Source: an uncultured Myxococcales bacterium
GTDB lineage: Bacteria; Myxococcota_A; UBA9042
Length of the DNA stretch: 64,000 nt
Assembly (NCBI GenBank): GCA_903929795.1
Contig: CAIYWC010000161.1
Span: 1 to 64,000, forward strand
Direction: 5' to 3'
A program made the position numbers and the translations under genes. Positions 30,227 through 38,886 of the stretch are shown piece after piece (within the stretch, counting starts at the first letter, position 1; each line of letters starts with the position of its first letter). The notes under the pieces are model-generated. The model did not search any database. It was not told the origin of the DNA and worked only from the letters and a program-made list of their open reading frames with translations.

Positions 30227-31725
30227 CCCGCGCCGTGCTCGCGATGCTGGCCGCTGCGTGCGCGCTGCTGGGCTGTACGGACCTGCCCAAGCCGCTGCTC
30301 ACGCCGCTGGCGCCCGAGCTCGCGCTGGCCGATGGTTTGCGAATTGCCTTGTTGGACGCGGACTTGCAGCCACTCGCGGACACGATTCGTCTGGCGGCCG
30401 GCAAGTCCGTCGATGTGCCCGTCGCCGAATGGCTTTTGCCCAACCCGTCCGATGGGCAGTTCACGGCGCTCACGGTGGCGGTGCCGCTGGACGGCCTCAC
30501 GCTGGCCTGGCCGGACGCACAGCATCTTCGGGCGACTGCGCAGTTCGGCAAGATCGCGGCCGATCCCTCCCTTGTGCTGACCGGCGAGGCGGGCTGCGCC
30601 CTGAGCTGGGATGCGCAAAGCCTTGAAATTGCCACGGATCTGGAGGTCGTGCGCGACGCCAATGGCGCGCTCACGGTCCAAGCCGCGGGCGCACCGGTGG
30701 CGACCTGGACGGCGGCGAACCTGACGGACGCATCGGCGTGTCTTGCCAAGCAGCCGGCGCCGCCCGCGGCGAGCCTGGACGCGCACCTGCGCGCGGCCAT
30801 CGCGGCGCAGCTGGTGGAACGGCTCCATGCGGTGATGCTGCCGACGCTGGCGGCGATCTTCGCGCCTTCGGTGGAACAGTCCGGGCGGGTGACGGCGGCG
30901 GCGGTCGAGGCGCGCTTTGCGCTTCAGTACACCGATGACGCCGGACACGTGGCCGCGCACGTGGGCACGCTCGCGCAGGCGAACCTCGCGGTGTCGCTGG
31001 ATGTCGATCGCCACCCGTGCGCGGTGGACGCGCAACTTCCGATGACGCAGGCATCGCCGTTGGCGCAGCGGTCGCCGCCGGCGGGGCAGGCGTTCGTGCG
31101 CCGGGCGCTGGTGTTGGACTTGGCGCTCGTGCAGCGGCTGGCGTGGATGGCGGCCCGCTCCGGTGCGCTGTGTGCGCAGTCCCGCACAACGCTGACGACC
31201 ACGCTGGTGCCAGGCTGGGCCGCCGATTTGCTGCCGCAGGTGGACGAGTGGATTGAAGGGCCGCCGACCGGCGCGCGGTTCTGGCCGGGGAGCAGCCCGA
31301 CGGTGCAGTTTGTCGACACGCCGACGGGTGCGGCGTTGCAGTGGACGATGGACGACGGCCAGCTGGAGATCATCGCGCGGGTCGCCGATACCGAGATGAC
31401 CGTGCTGACCGTGACGGGCGGCTTTCGCGCGACGCTTGTCCCCCGGCTGGAGGGCGCGCATCTGCTGGCGTTTGACCTCGTGACGGTGGAGCGGCTCTCG
31501 ACCCACCAGTCGAGCCCGCTGCTCGGCGATCTGGCGACGCCACCGTCAGAAGCCGCGCTCAGCGCCCTGTGCGAGGCCGCGCTGCAGGGAATCTTTGCCC
31601 AGCAAGCGGTGTTGCCGCTGCTGCCGCTGACGCCCGGACCGCTGCCGGCGGGCACGGTGCTGACGCGCATCGACCGCGCCGGTGACGCGCTGTGGCTGTG
31701 GCTGGAAGGCGGCACGAAGCCGTAA
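30223..31725 (+). CDS. Lipoprotein of unknown function
   Basis: A 500-residue protein, signal peptide with lipidated Cys18 (CALLGC), overlapping the upstream gene by four bases, so the two are very likely a coupled pair. The mature part is mostly predicted beta strands with a helical stretch near AHLRAAIAAQLVERLHAVML (~190-210). Only a few Cys are present and no catalytic motif was found. Long amphipathic strands around a central helix could suit a lipid-binding fold, but this was not recognised with confidence. Confidence 0.7.
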   Translation: MTRAVLAMLAAACALLGCTDLPKPLLTPLAPELALADGLRIALLDADLQPLADTIRLAAGKSVDVPVAEWLLPNPSDGQFTALTVAVPLDGLTLAWPDAQHLRATAQFGKIAADPSLVLTGEAGCALSWDAQSLEIATDLEVVRDANGALTVQAAGAPVATWTAANLTDASACLAKQPAPPAASLDAHLRAAIAAQLVERLHAVMLPTLAAIFAPSVEQSGRVTAAAVEARFALQYTDDAGHVAAHVGTLAQANLAVSLDVDRHPCAVDAQLPMTQASPLAQRSPPAGQAFVRRALVLDLALVQRLAWMAARSGALCAQSRTTLTTTLVPGWAADLLPQVDEWIEGPPTGARFWPGSSPTVQFVDTPTGAALQWTMDDGQLEIIARVADTEMTVLTVTGGFRATLVPRLEGAHLLAFDLVTVERLSTHQSSPLLGDLATPPSEAALSALCEAALQGIFAQQAVLPLLPLTPGPLPAGTVLTRIDRAGDALWLWLEGGTKP

Positions 31726-31740
31726 CTGTCGCGCCACGGT

Positions 31741-31769
31741 TTGCGCTTGCCGCGGCGAGTTGTTAGAAC
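31741..31769 (+). promoter_or_regulatory. Candidate promoter for the secreted protein at 31822
   Basis: TTGCGC (31741-31746), 17 bases, TAGAAC (31764-31769), 52 bases before the ATG. Confidence 0.5.
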
Positions 31770-31821
31770 ACGCGCGCCACGCCGGCTGGACCGGCGGCGG
31801 ACGGACGAGAGGCGAATTGCG

Positions 31822-32553
31822 ATGCTGAGCCAGATTTTCAAGTCAATTCGTGTGGTTGTGTTGATGGCTTTGCTGGGCTTGGCGCTTCCGGCGCACGCCG
31901 CGGCGGCCCACGGCGAAGGCGCGGCGAAGCGCACCGTCCTGCAGTTCGAGAGCACGCTGCGCGATGAGGACCAAAAGCCGGTGTCGGGCATCTTCCAGAT
32001 GGAGTTTGACCTGCACAAGCCCAAGCAGGCCAAGGTGTTTTGGAAGGAAAAACATTGGGTTGCCATCGACAATGGCCACTATTCCGTGCAGCTGGGCCAC
32101 GCGACGGCGCTGCCCAAGGGGCTGGATCCCAAGACGGCGGTGATGGCGGTGAGCATCGTCGGCGTCGGTCAAGTGCTGGAGGAGCCGCTGGCGGGCGGCG
32201 CGGCGCTGGCGGAGGTCGACGATCACGGCACGGCGAGCCCGGGCGCGGGCGGCAAGCGCATCGTGCCGTATGCGGAAAAGGCCGGTTTTGCCTACGAGGC
32301 GGAGCACGCGTCCGTCGCGGATCGCATCGGCAACCTGACCGCCAAGATGCTGCAGGACGCGCTGGACGCGCTGGACAAGCGCAAAGCGAAGGTCAAGCCG
32401 TCCAAGAACACGCACATGCTGACGTCGATCGGCGGCGCGGGCGGCACGCCGTTTGAGGCGATGTGCCCGGCGGGGATGGTCGTCGTGGGCATCCGCGGCG
32501 GATCCGGCATTTATATCGACAACTTCCAGGTCGTTTGCGCGCCGCTGGAGTGA
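31822..32553 (+). CDS. Secreted protein of unknown function
   Basis: A 243-residue protein with a cleavable signal peptide (LALPAHA, cut near residue 26). The first domain begins with TVLQFESTLRDEDQKPVSGI and looks like a beta sandwich. The last ~45 residues contain a small Cys motif, FEAMCPAGMVVVGIRGGSG and VVCAPL, of the kind found at the end of several myxobacterial exported proteins, perhaps forming one disulfide. It leads a run with a Nudix hydrolase 12 bases downstream. ATG 31822 has GAGAGG upstream. No function can be assigned. Confidence 0.75.
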   Translation: MLSQIFKSIRVVVLMALLGLALPAHAAAAHGEGAAKRTVLQFESTLRDEDQKPVSGIFQMEFDLHKPKQAKVFWKEKHWVAIDNGHYSVQLGHATALPKGLDPKTAVMAVSIVGVGQVLEEPLAGGAALAEVDDHGTASPGAGGKRIVPYAEKAGFAYEAEHASVADRIGNLTAKMLQDALDALDKRKAKVKPSKNTHMLTSIGGAGGTPFEAMCPAGMVVVGIRGGSGIYIDNFQVVCAPLE

Positions 32554-32565
32554 CCGGAGACGGCC

Positions 32566-33024
32566 ATGGCCGGCGTGTTTCGCTACTCAGGTCCGTCACT
32601 CTGCGTGGACGCGCTCGTGGAGCGCCCGCTCGCCGATGGGCGTCGCGCCATCTTATTGATTGAGCGACGTTTTCCGCCGCTGGGCTGGGCGCTGCCAGGC
32701 GGTTTTGTCGACGCGAATGAGTCCTGCGAGCAGGCGGTGCTGCGCGAGCTGCTGGAGGAGACTGGCCTGGCCGGCGCGATCGGCTACCAGCTGCACACCT
32801 ATTCCGAGCCGACACGCGATCCGCGGCGGCAAACCGCGTCGGTGGCTTTTGCGGTGGCCGCAGACGGCGAGCCGGTGGCGGGCGATGACGCCGGCAAGGC
32901 GCGGTTCTGGCCGCTGGATGCGCTGCCGCCGCTGGCGTTTGATCACGGCGCGATTGTGGCAGACTATGCCAGCGGGCGATTTGCGCCTGCCGCTGCGATC
33001 CCGCCGCCCGCGCGCGCCTCCTGA
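32566..33024 (+). CDS. Nudix hydrolase
   Basis: A 152-residue cytoplasmic pyrophosphohydrolase. The Nudix box is complete: G45-G-F-V-D-A-N-E, then REL-L-EETGL, matching G-x5-E-x7-R-E-U-x-E-E-x-G-U. The flanking GWALPGGFVD and the tail are typical of ADP-ribose pyrophosphatase-like members, but the substrate cannot be settled from sequence. CCGGAG lies shortly before ATG 32566. It sits between exported-protein genes at 12- and 13-base spacings, probably in one transcript. Confidence 0.9.
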   Translation: MAGVFRYSGPSLCVDALVERPLADGRRAILLIERRFPPLGWALPGGFVDANESCEQAVLRELLEETGLAGAIGYQLHTYSEPTRDPRRQTASVAFAVAADGEPVAGDDAGKARFWPLDALPPLAFDHGAIVADYASGRFAPAAAIPPPARAS

Positions 33025-33037
33025 GTCGGAAAGACGC

Positions 33038-33610
33038 ATGATTCACCGCACATGGCCGACGCTGACGCTGGTTTTCGGCCTGGGGCTGGCGGCGTGCACC
33101 ACCGGCCCGGACGTGGATGGCGTCTGGCACGCGGCGGCGCCGGCCAAAGGTGCCAACAATTCCCTGCTGTTCAGCGCGACCGAACCGCAGACGCCGCTCG
33201 GCGTGGAGCTGATCATCGGCGCGTACGGCCCGGACGTCGCGGGGCTGATGCGTTACTACCGCTCGGGCCAATTTGACCTCGCGCGCTCGCCGCTGCCGCC
33301 GCGCAAGGAGTGCGAGTGCGCGTTTTTGCACGAAGCCAAGGTCGATGCGACCGGCCGCGTGACGTTTCTGCTGGACGCGTGCGTGCCCGGGCGGTCGTGG
33401 GATGCGCCGCTGGAGCTGCGCGGCGAGCTGACGCTGATGGACGATGGCCGGCTGGTCGGTACGGTTGCGGTGGATGATCCGGGGCAGCCGTCGGGGACGG
33501 TGGCGCTCAGCTTCGTGCGCGTTGGCACCACCGCGACGGCCGATCCGGTCATCCTGGACTGCCAACACCCGGCGACGCTGGCTGACGGCAACACCGCGAG
33601 CGGTCTATGA
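33038..33610 (+). CDS. Lipoprotein of unknown function
   Basis: A 190-residue protein with lipidated Cys20 (LGLAAC). The mature part is beta-rich; two Cys lie close together in KECECAFLHEA and two more in LLDACVPG and ILDCQHP. The stop overlaps the following gene (ATGA), which encodes an outer-membrane-type protein, suggesting the two proteins work together. No family recognised. Confidence 0.72.
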   Translation: MIHRTWPTLTLVFGLGLAACTTGPDVDGVWHAAAPAKGANNSLLFSATEPQTPLGVELIIGAYGPDVAGLMRYYRSGQFDLARSPLPPRKECECAFLHEAKVDATGRVTFLLDACVPGRSWDAPLELRGELTLMDDGRLVGTVAVDDPGQPSGTVALSFVRVGTTATADPVILDCQHPATLADGNTASGL

Positions 33611-35064
33611 AGCGGCTGCTGGCGGTTTGCCTGCTGTTTGCGGCGCTGCCGGCGCGGGCGCAGGAGCCGACAAACGCGGCGGCGCTGCGCCAGGGCGACG
33701 TGCCGGACGCGCGCAAGAGCCCGCGCGTGGTCGCGATCCTGCCCGTGCGCTCGCACGACGTGGCGGTTGCCGACCTGTTCGCGCCGGACGCGCCGCGGCA
33801 GAGCGATTGGACGCCGGCGATCGAGGCACAACTCGTGGCGCTGCTGCGGGATTCGCCGCTGGTCCAGGCGATGTCCCCCGGCGACGTGCGCCGCGCGCTC
33901 GCCCAGGACCTGACGTTGCAGCCGCTGCAACAGCTCGGCCAGCAGCGCTACCGCCAGGGGCTACAGCAGTACCTGAGCCTGGCGACGGATTCCGCGACGC
34001 AGACACTGCAGCTTGCGGTCGAGATGGGCCGCAGCGGCTTTCAGGACGTGATTGACCCCAAACTGCTGGCGGACGCGCAGGTGATGTTGGGCGTGTGCCT
34101 GCTCGACCGCGGCGAGCCCGCCAAGGCGCACATTGCGCTGCGCGACGCGTTTGCCGCCCAGCCCGATCGGCGGTTTCGCAGCAATTTCTTCGCCCCCGCG
34201 GTGAACGTGGAGCTGGCGAAGGCGTTTGTGGATTGGCAGGAAACCTCAGATTTGACAAGGCCTTATGGCGATCATCGCCGCTTGCACGCGCTCGCCGAAC
34301 GACTGGGCGCCGACGGGCTGGTGTACGCGACGGTCCGGTCGACGCCGGAGGGGCCGGAGCTCTGGCTGGCGATTTTTGACGCCCGGCGCCGCGTGGTGGA
34401 CAGCGAGCTGCGGGTGCCGATGCGCGAGAGCGCCGCCAAGGTCGATGCGTTCGTGTCGCGCTGGCTTGCGTGCCTGCCGGTGGCGGAGACGGCGGCGGAT
34501 CCCACGACGATTCGCCGCGACGACGGCGTGCGCCTCGACATGAGCGGTGGCTACGCGCTGTACCTCAAGCAGCCGACGCGGCAGAATTTCCAGAGCGTCG
34601 GTTTTTCGATCGGCATCGCCCACGAATTTCGCACTGGAATCGAATGGTTTGGCCGCGTGAACATGTACACGAGCTTGTCGGATCCTTACCAGGATCTCTT
34701 GCACAGCTTCAACTCCGTGCGCGCGATCGGCGGCCTTGGCTTCACGTTTCGCAAGGGTCCGCTGCGGCTGTACGCGCGCCCGGGCCTCGACGCCCATTTC
34801 CTCGGCGATTTCGTCGCAACGACCGATCCGGACTGCAAATTCTTCGGCACGGACCACCCCTTGTGCGACAAGGCCTCGGTCGTGGACCTGCAGCAGCGGC
34901 TGCTTTTTGGCCTGAACCTGGCGATCGGCGCGTCGGTCCACATCGGCCGCAACTTCTTTGTGCAGGTCCAGGGCTCCAGCTCGCTGTATTTTCTGCCCTT
35001 TGGCAGCACGGACAAGCTGAACTACCCAACGGGCGGCGACGTCGGTCTGGGCTACGCATTTTGA
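33607..35064 (+). CDS. Exported protein with C-terminal outer-membrane beta-barrel-like domain
   Basis: A 485-residue protein with signal peptide ending ALPARA. The first ~150 mature residues include an alpha-helical part (VMLGVCLLDRGEPAKAHIAL, TPR-like). A central domain (~215-300) resembles the two-layer fold of envelope proteins that sense or bind small groups. From ~310 on there are alternating strands (VGFSIGIAHEFRTGIEWFGR, RLLFGLNLAIGASVHIGR) ending in Phe (VGLGYAF), the usual C-terminal signature of outer-membrane barrels. Overlaps the upstream lipoprotein by four bases. Confidence 0.72.
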   Translation: MKRLLAVCLLFAALPARAQEPTNAAALRQGDVPDARKSPRVVAILPVRSHDVAVADLFAPDAPRQSDWTPAIEAQLVALLRDSPLVQAMSPGDVRRALAQDLTLQPLQQLGQQRYRQGLQQYLSLATDSATQTLQLAVEMGRSGFQDVIDPKLLADAQVMLGVCLLDRGEPAKAHIALRDAFAAQPDRRFRSNFFAPAVNVELAKAFVDWQETSDLTRPYGDHRRLHALAERLGADGLVYATVRSTPEGPELWLAIFDARRRVVDSELRVPMRESAAKVDAFVSRWLACLPVAETAADPTTIRRDDGVRLDMSGGYALYLKQPTRQNFQSVGFSIGIAHEFRTGIEWFGRVNMYTSLSDPYQDLLHSFNSVRAIGGLGFTFRKGPLRLYARPGLDAHFLGDFVATTDPDCKFFGTDHPLCDKASVVDLQQRLLFGLNLAIGASVHIGRNFFVQVQGSSSLYFLPFGSTDKLNYPTGGDVGLGYAF

Positions 35065-35094
35065 GCAAGCTGGCCGCAAACCCGCCGTATCTGC

Positions 35095-36453
35095 CTAGGG
35101 AAACACCACGACGACCGGGCCCACGGTCTTGGACGGCTGGTGCGGCACGTTGACCTGCCGGCCATTGAGCACCACCGCGATCGGCGTGGTGCCGGTCGGC
35201 GTCAGGTACTGATCAACGCCGGACAGGAACGCAAAAGACTGGAACAGCGCGACCGGCGTGCCGTCCGACTTGCCGTTGCTGTCGGCGTCGAACACGAAAA
35301 ACGCGATGGCGGTGTGCTTGGCGTCGGCGAGGTCGGGCGTGGCAATTTGCGTGCCGTCCACCGTCAGCGAGTCCTGGCCGGTGATGATCGCGCGGCTGGC
35401 GGAAAACACAATCAGCACAGTGGCTTTATCGTCAAACGGCACGACAGCCAGCAGCGTCCCCGCCAGCGAATCCGCCGACGGCAGCGTGCGCAGGTACACA
35501 AGCGCGTCCGAGCGCGTGAACGGCGGGCGAAAATACGTGATCGGCGGCTTGTCCGCGGCCGCGCTCTTGACCACGAACGCGTAGGACACGCCGGGCGTCG
35601 CGGAAAACGGCCCAAAGTGGCCATCGGCCCCCAGCTTGGCGGTGAAAGCCGGCACGGCGTCGCGGTGCGCGCCTTGCGCGTCGAGCGCCCAAACCGTCAC
35701 GTCTGCGCCGAGCTCCGGGCTATTTTCGCCCAAAGTCAGGGCCTTGCCGTTGAGCGTCAGCACGTCGTCGGGCCGCACGTCCGTCACGGCGGGCGGCGTG
35801 CCATCGTCAAAAAACTGCCACAGCGCGACAAACGACGGTGCCGACGTCGCGACGGAATAGTGGTCGATGCCGGGAATCTTGTCGTTGGTCGCCGCAGTAA
35901 TGTCGCCCGCGCCAGCTACCAAATCGCCGTCCGACCAGAGGTTGAGTGTCGGCGTCTTGCCATTCGGGCCCGCCGGTCCATCCTCGTGAAAACTCGCGAC
36001 ATGCGCGTAGCGCCTCACTTTTTTGGCGCGATCGGCGTCGGCGAGGTACGCGTAGCCCAGCCCGCCACCGGCGGAGTGGCCAACGAGATCCACCTGCGCT
36101 GCGCCCGTGGTCCGGGTCACGCTGTCGATGAACGCGTCCAGCTCCAGCGTCGGCGCGGTCAGGTCCTGAGTCAGCGAGTTCCAGTCAAACGCAAACAGCC
36201 GTTCGGGACAATGGCCGTTCTCGACAAAGCGCTGAAACTGCAGCGCCCAGGTGTCGCCAGCGGCGAGAAAGCCATGGGCAAAGACGATGGGCGTCCGTGT
36301 CGGATCGCACGTTGGCGCGTGAAAGGGCGGCGGGCTGTCTGCGGATGCGGCGTCGGTGGCGCCCGCGTCAGCTGTGGCGTCCGCCGCGGGCGTTGATCCG
36401 CAGGCGACGAGCGCGCCCGTTGTCAGAACCAGACACCAAAACCGCTGTAGCAT
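35095..36453 (-). CDS. Lipase-like alpha/beta-hydrolase lipoprotein
   Basis: A 452-residue lipoprotein with Cys18 (ALVAC) and a short Asp/Ala stalk (~20-40). The hydrolase domain starts at TPIVFAHGFLAAGDTW (oxyanion region) and has the nucleophile Ser127 in VGHSAGGGLGYAYL, matching G-x-S-x-G. Possible catalytic Asp and His lie in LWSDGDLV and GIDHYSVA. From ~230 to the end are two immunoglobulin-like beta domains with no catalytic motifs. GGGGGA precedes ATG 36453; an in-frame ATG at 36477 is an alternative. It follows the UDP-sugar dehydrogenase by 80 bases on the same strand. Confidence 0.82.
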   Translation of the reverse strand: MLQRFWCLVLTTGALVACGSTPAADATADAGATDAASADSPPPFHAPTCDPTRTPIVFAHGFLAAGDTWALQFQRFVENGHCPERLFAFDWNSLTQDLTAPTLELDAFIDSVTRTTGAAQVDLVGHSAGGGLGYAYLADADRAKKVRRYAHVASFHEDGPAGPNGKTPTLNLWSDGDLVAGAGDITAATNDKIPGIDHYSVATSAPSFVALWQFFDDGTPPAVTDVRPDDVLTLNGKALTLGENSPELGADVTVWALDAQGAHRDAVPAFTAKLGADGHFGPFSATPGVSYAFVVKSAAADKPPITYFRPPFTRSDALVYLRTLPSADSLAGTLLAVVPFDDKATVLIVFSASRAIITGQDSLTVDGTQIATPDLADAKHTAIAFFVFDADSNGKSDGTPVALFQSFAFLSGVDQYLTPTGTTPIAVVLNGRQVNVPHQPSKTVGPVVVVFP

Positions 36454-36533
36454 CGCCCAATCCCCCGTGTGCGCCATGCTCGCACAGGCCGTTGGACGCG
36501 ACAATGGCGGCGAAAGATGCGCGAAAGCCGCGG

Positions 36534-37844
36534 CTACAGCAGGTGAATGTTGCCGCGCGCCGTCACGTGCTTGGTCGCGTTGCGCGTGTCGACGACAAGC
36601 TTGGCGTGCTTGGCGATCGCCGCGTAGTCAAACGCGGTGTGGTCCGTCGTGATCACCGCAATGTCGTAGGCTGCCAGATCGTCCAAGTTGGCGATACTGC
36701 TGCGGGAATGGCCATCCTCGCGGTAGCTCGGGACATGCGGGTCGTAGTACGCGACATGCGCGCCCTTTTTCTCCAGCAAGTCGATGATCGTCAGCGCCGG
36801 GCTCTCGCGGTAGTCGTCGATGTCGCGCTTGTACGCCACGCCGAGAATCAGCACCTTAGCGTTTTTCAAGGCTTTTCCCGCCTCGTTCAGCGAATCCTGG
36901 CAGCGCTGCACCACGTGCGCCGGCATCGCGGTGTTGATGGTGTCTGCCAGCTCGATAAAGCGCGCCTGGTAGTTCATCGTCCGGAGCTTCCACGAGAGGT
37001 AGAGCGGGTCAATCGGAATGCAGTGGCCGCCCAGCCCAGGACCTGGATAGAACGGCATGAAACCAAACGGCTTTGTCGCCGCGGCGTCGATGACTTCGAA
37101 CGGATTCAAGCCCAGCTTGTTGCACATCAGCGCGACTTCATTGACCAGGCCGATGTTGACCGCGCGGAAGGTATTCTCCAGCAATTTCACCATCTCTGCG
37201 CAGTCCGGGCTGGAGACGACGCGTACGGTGTCGATGAAACTGCCGTACAGCGCCTTGACCGCCGCGCCGCATTCCGGCGTGAGGCCGCCGACGATTTTCG
37301 TCGTGTTTTTCACGCCATACTTCTCGTTGCCCGGGTCGATGCGCTCGGGCGAAAATGCGACGTGAAAATCCGTCCCAGCGGTCAAGCCCGAGGCCTTCTC
37401 CAGCATCGGCACCATGACCTCCCGGGTGAATCCAGGGTAAGTAGTTGATTCCAATACGAAAAGTTGACCCTTGCGAATGTGCGGGCCGATCGAATCCAGG
37501 GCGCGCACGATGTAGCTGTTGTCCGGATCGCGGGTCTTGGACAGCGGCGTCGGCACGCAGATGACGATCGCGTCGGCCTCCGCAACGATCGCGAACGTAC
37601 TGAATGCCTTGAGTTTTCCCGACGCGACCAGCGGCGCCATCATCTCGGAGGGCACATCGCCGATGTCCGAGACGCCGGCGTTGATGCGGTCGACACGCGC
37701 CTGCTGGACGTCGATTCCACGTGTTGGAAAGCCAACTTGCGCGCAACGCGTGGCCAGCGGCAGGCCGACGTAGCCCAAGCCGACGACTGCGACGGTGGCC
37801 TCGCGGCGGTTGATCTTGTCGGGAAGAGAGGTCTTTGCGCTCAC
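36534..37844 (-). CDS. UDP-N-acetylhexosamine 6-dehydrogenase-like nucleotide-sugar dehydrogenase
   Basis: A 436-residue NAD-dependent dehydrogenase of the WbpA/WecC/TviB branch. It has AVVGLGYVGLPLATRCAQVG, the strand motif VICVPTPLSKTRDPDNSYI, SPERIDPGNEKYGVKNTTK, and GPGLGGHCIPIDPLYLSWK with catalytic Cys275. Those last two features separate it from Ugd and favour a UDP-GlcNAc or UDP-ManNAc substrate, giving a uronic acid for a surface polysaccharide. The start is GTG 37844, preceded by GGAG; the longer open frame runs through the promoter. A TTGCCG-N17-TACACT promoter precedes it. Confidence 0.9.
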   Translation of the reverse strand: MSAKTSLPDKINRREATVAVVGLGYVGLPLATRCAQVGFPTRGIDVQQARVDRINAGVSDIGDVPSEMMAPLVASGKLKAFSTFAIVAEADAIVICVPTPLSKTRDPDNSYIVRALDSIGPHIRKGQLFVLESTTYPGFTREVMVPMLEKASGLTAGTDFHVAFSPERIDPGNEKYGVKNTTKIVGGLTPECGAAVKALYGSFIDTVRVVSSPDCAEMVKLLENTFRAVNIGLVNEVALMCNKLGLNPFEVIDAAATKPFGFMPFYPGPGLGGHCIPIDPLYLSWKLRTMNYQARFIELADTINTAMPAHVVQRCQDSLNEAGKALKNAKVLILGVAYKRDIDDYRESPALTIIDLLEKKGAHVAYYDPHVPSYREDGHSRSSIANLDDLAAYDIAVITTDHTAFDYAAIAKHAKLVVDTRNATKHVTARGNIHLL

Positions 37845-37890
37845 GGCGTCTCCATGCGCGCCCGGCCGGTGGCAGGGCGAAAGGGGCTGT

Positions 37891-37919
37891 AGTGTACCTG
37901 CCGATCGCATTGGCGGCAA
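37891..37919 (-). promoter_or_regulatory. Promoter candidate of the UDP-sugar dehydrogenase gene
   Basis: Minus strand: TTGCCG (37919-37914), 17 bases, TACACT (37896-37891), 46 bases before the GTG start. Confidence 0.6.
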
Positions 37920-38112
37920 CGGATGGCTGCGTTCTGTTGTCAAAACGCGCGAAAAGGTTCGCGGCTGGGAGCCTTGGAATGGCTGATTTCGCGACGCTCA
38001 CGCACCCCACGCCGCCGCCCGCACCCAACGACGCCGCGGTCCGGACGGCTCGTGGCGGGGCTTTGCGCATTTCCGCGCGCCCGGGAGGGGCGTGTGTGAC
38101 ATTTTGGCCAAG

Positions 38113-38169
38113 CCCGCGGCAAAAGCCGCCGGGGAGCGAGTATTTGGGCCCACCCTTTTGCGGGTGGGC
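38113..38169. other. Two adjacent hairpin-forming inverted repeats
   Basis: First: GCGGC-AAAA-GCCGC (38116-38129), extended to 38113-38132 by two more pairs beyond a C-C mismatch. Second: GCCCACCC-TTTTGC-GGGTGGGC (38148-38169), a perfect 8-bp stem. Neither is followed by a T-run on either strand. Both lie upstream of the promoter of the RdgC-like gene. Confidence 0.55.
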
Positions 38170-38197
38170 TCTCCGCCGCGCCCGCCCGCGCCGCCAA

Positions 38198-38226
38198 TTG
38201 ACTTGCAGGGGCGCACAGTCTAGAAG
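38198..38226 (+). promoter_or_regulatory. Promoter candidate of the RdgC-like gene
   Basis: TTGACT (38198-38203), 17 bases, TAGAAG (38221-38226), 27 bases before the ATG, with GAGGAG as ribosome-binding site. Confidence 0.6.
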
Positions 38227-38253
38227 AACCGCCCTTTCCGAGGAGCGAGTCAA

Positions 38254-38877
38254 ATGGGCATCGTCGCAGGAACAGTCAGCTATTTGCGTTTCGTTTCCGC
38301 GGACTTGCCCGACGGATTCGAAGTGCGTTTTTGCGACGCGCTGAACAACCACGCCTTTCACGAGATCGATGCGCACAGCGACGTGGAGCTGCAGCGCGGC
38401 TGGGTCCGCTTTGACGACGCCTTCGAGGCGAACTTCGAGCCGCCAACCCTGGTCGATTCCGGCGGGCACATGCTGTTTCGCTTGCGAATCGATACCTTGC
38501 GCATCCCCAACACGACGCTCAAGGCCTGGACGACCCGCGAGGACCGCGAGCGCTGCGTCAAGCTGAACCGCGACAAGCTCAGCAAAAAAGAGCGCGATCA
38601 ACTCAAGCTGGAAGTGAAAAAGAAGCTGCGGCTGCGCTCCTTGCCGAAAATGCAGCTGGTGGAAGTGGACTGGAACGTGTCGACCGGCGAAGTGCGGCTG
38701 GCGGCGACGTCCAAGGCGGTCGCCGGGCAGTTCATTGACGCGTTTGAAAAGACCTTTGAGATCAAGCTGGATCCAGTCGGGCTGCTCAAAGTGCTCTGGC
38801 TGCGCGGCTTGAAGGACGATGAGATCGACGCGCTGGCGCTGCTGGAACCTGAACGATTTCACTTGATTCGCCGCTAG
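38254..38877 (+). CDS. RdgC-like recombination-associated protein
   Basis: A 207-residue cytoplasmic protein. RdgC is a ring-forming DNA-binding protein that limits RecA action. Resemblance is seen in the central charged helix (NRDKLSKKERDQLKLEVKKK, comparable to the Lys/Glu-rich helix of RdgC), the following LRLRSLPKMQLVEVDWNVST, and the segment GEVRLAATSKAVAGQFIDAF, comparable to the RdgC domain that follows. It is shorter than E. coli RdgC (303 residues), and the N-terminal half is only weakly similar. It is followed nine bases downstream by a conserved-looking partner. Good SD and promoter. Identification is probable, not certain. Confidence 0.65.
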   Translation: MGIVAGTVSYLRFVSADLPDGFEVRFCDALNNHAFHEIDAHSDVELQRGWVRFDDAFEANFEPPTLVDSGGHMLFRLRIDTLRIPNTTLKAWTTREDRERCVKLNRDKLSKKERDQLKLEVKKKLRLRSLPKMQLVEVDWNVSTGEVRLAATSKAVAGQFIDAFEKTFEIKLDPVGLLKVLWLRGLKDDEIDALALLEPERFHLIRR

Positions 38878-38886
38878 GAGGTCCTG

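Larger units (their letters stand above)
37845..38253. other. 409-base divergent intergenic region
   Basis: No gene seen. It holds the minus-strand promoter of the UDP-sugar dehydrogenase (37891-37919), two adjacent hairpins (38113-38132 and 38148-38169) and the plus-strand promoter of the RdgC-like gene (38198-38226). Nothing recognisable lies between 37920 and 38110. Confidence 0.65.

Noticed and set aside
36477-36504. Extended N-terminus for the lipase-like lipoprotein
   Set aside because: The longer forms place charged residues before the signal peptide without a better ribosome-binding site; ATG 36453 has GGGGGA upstream.
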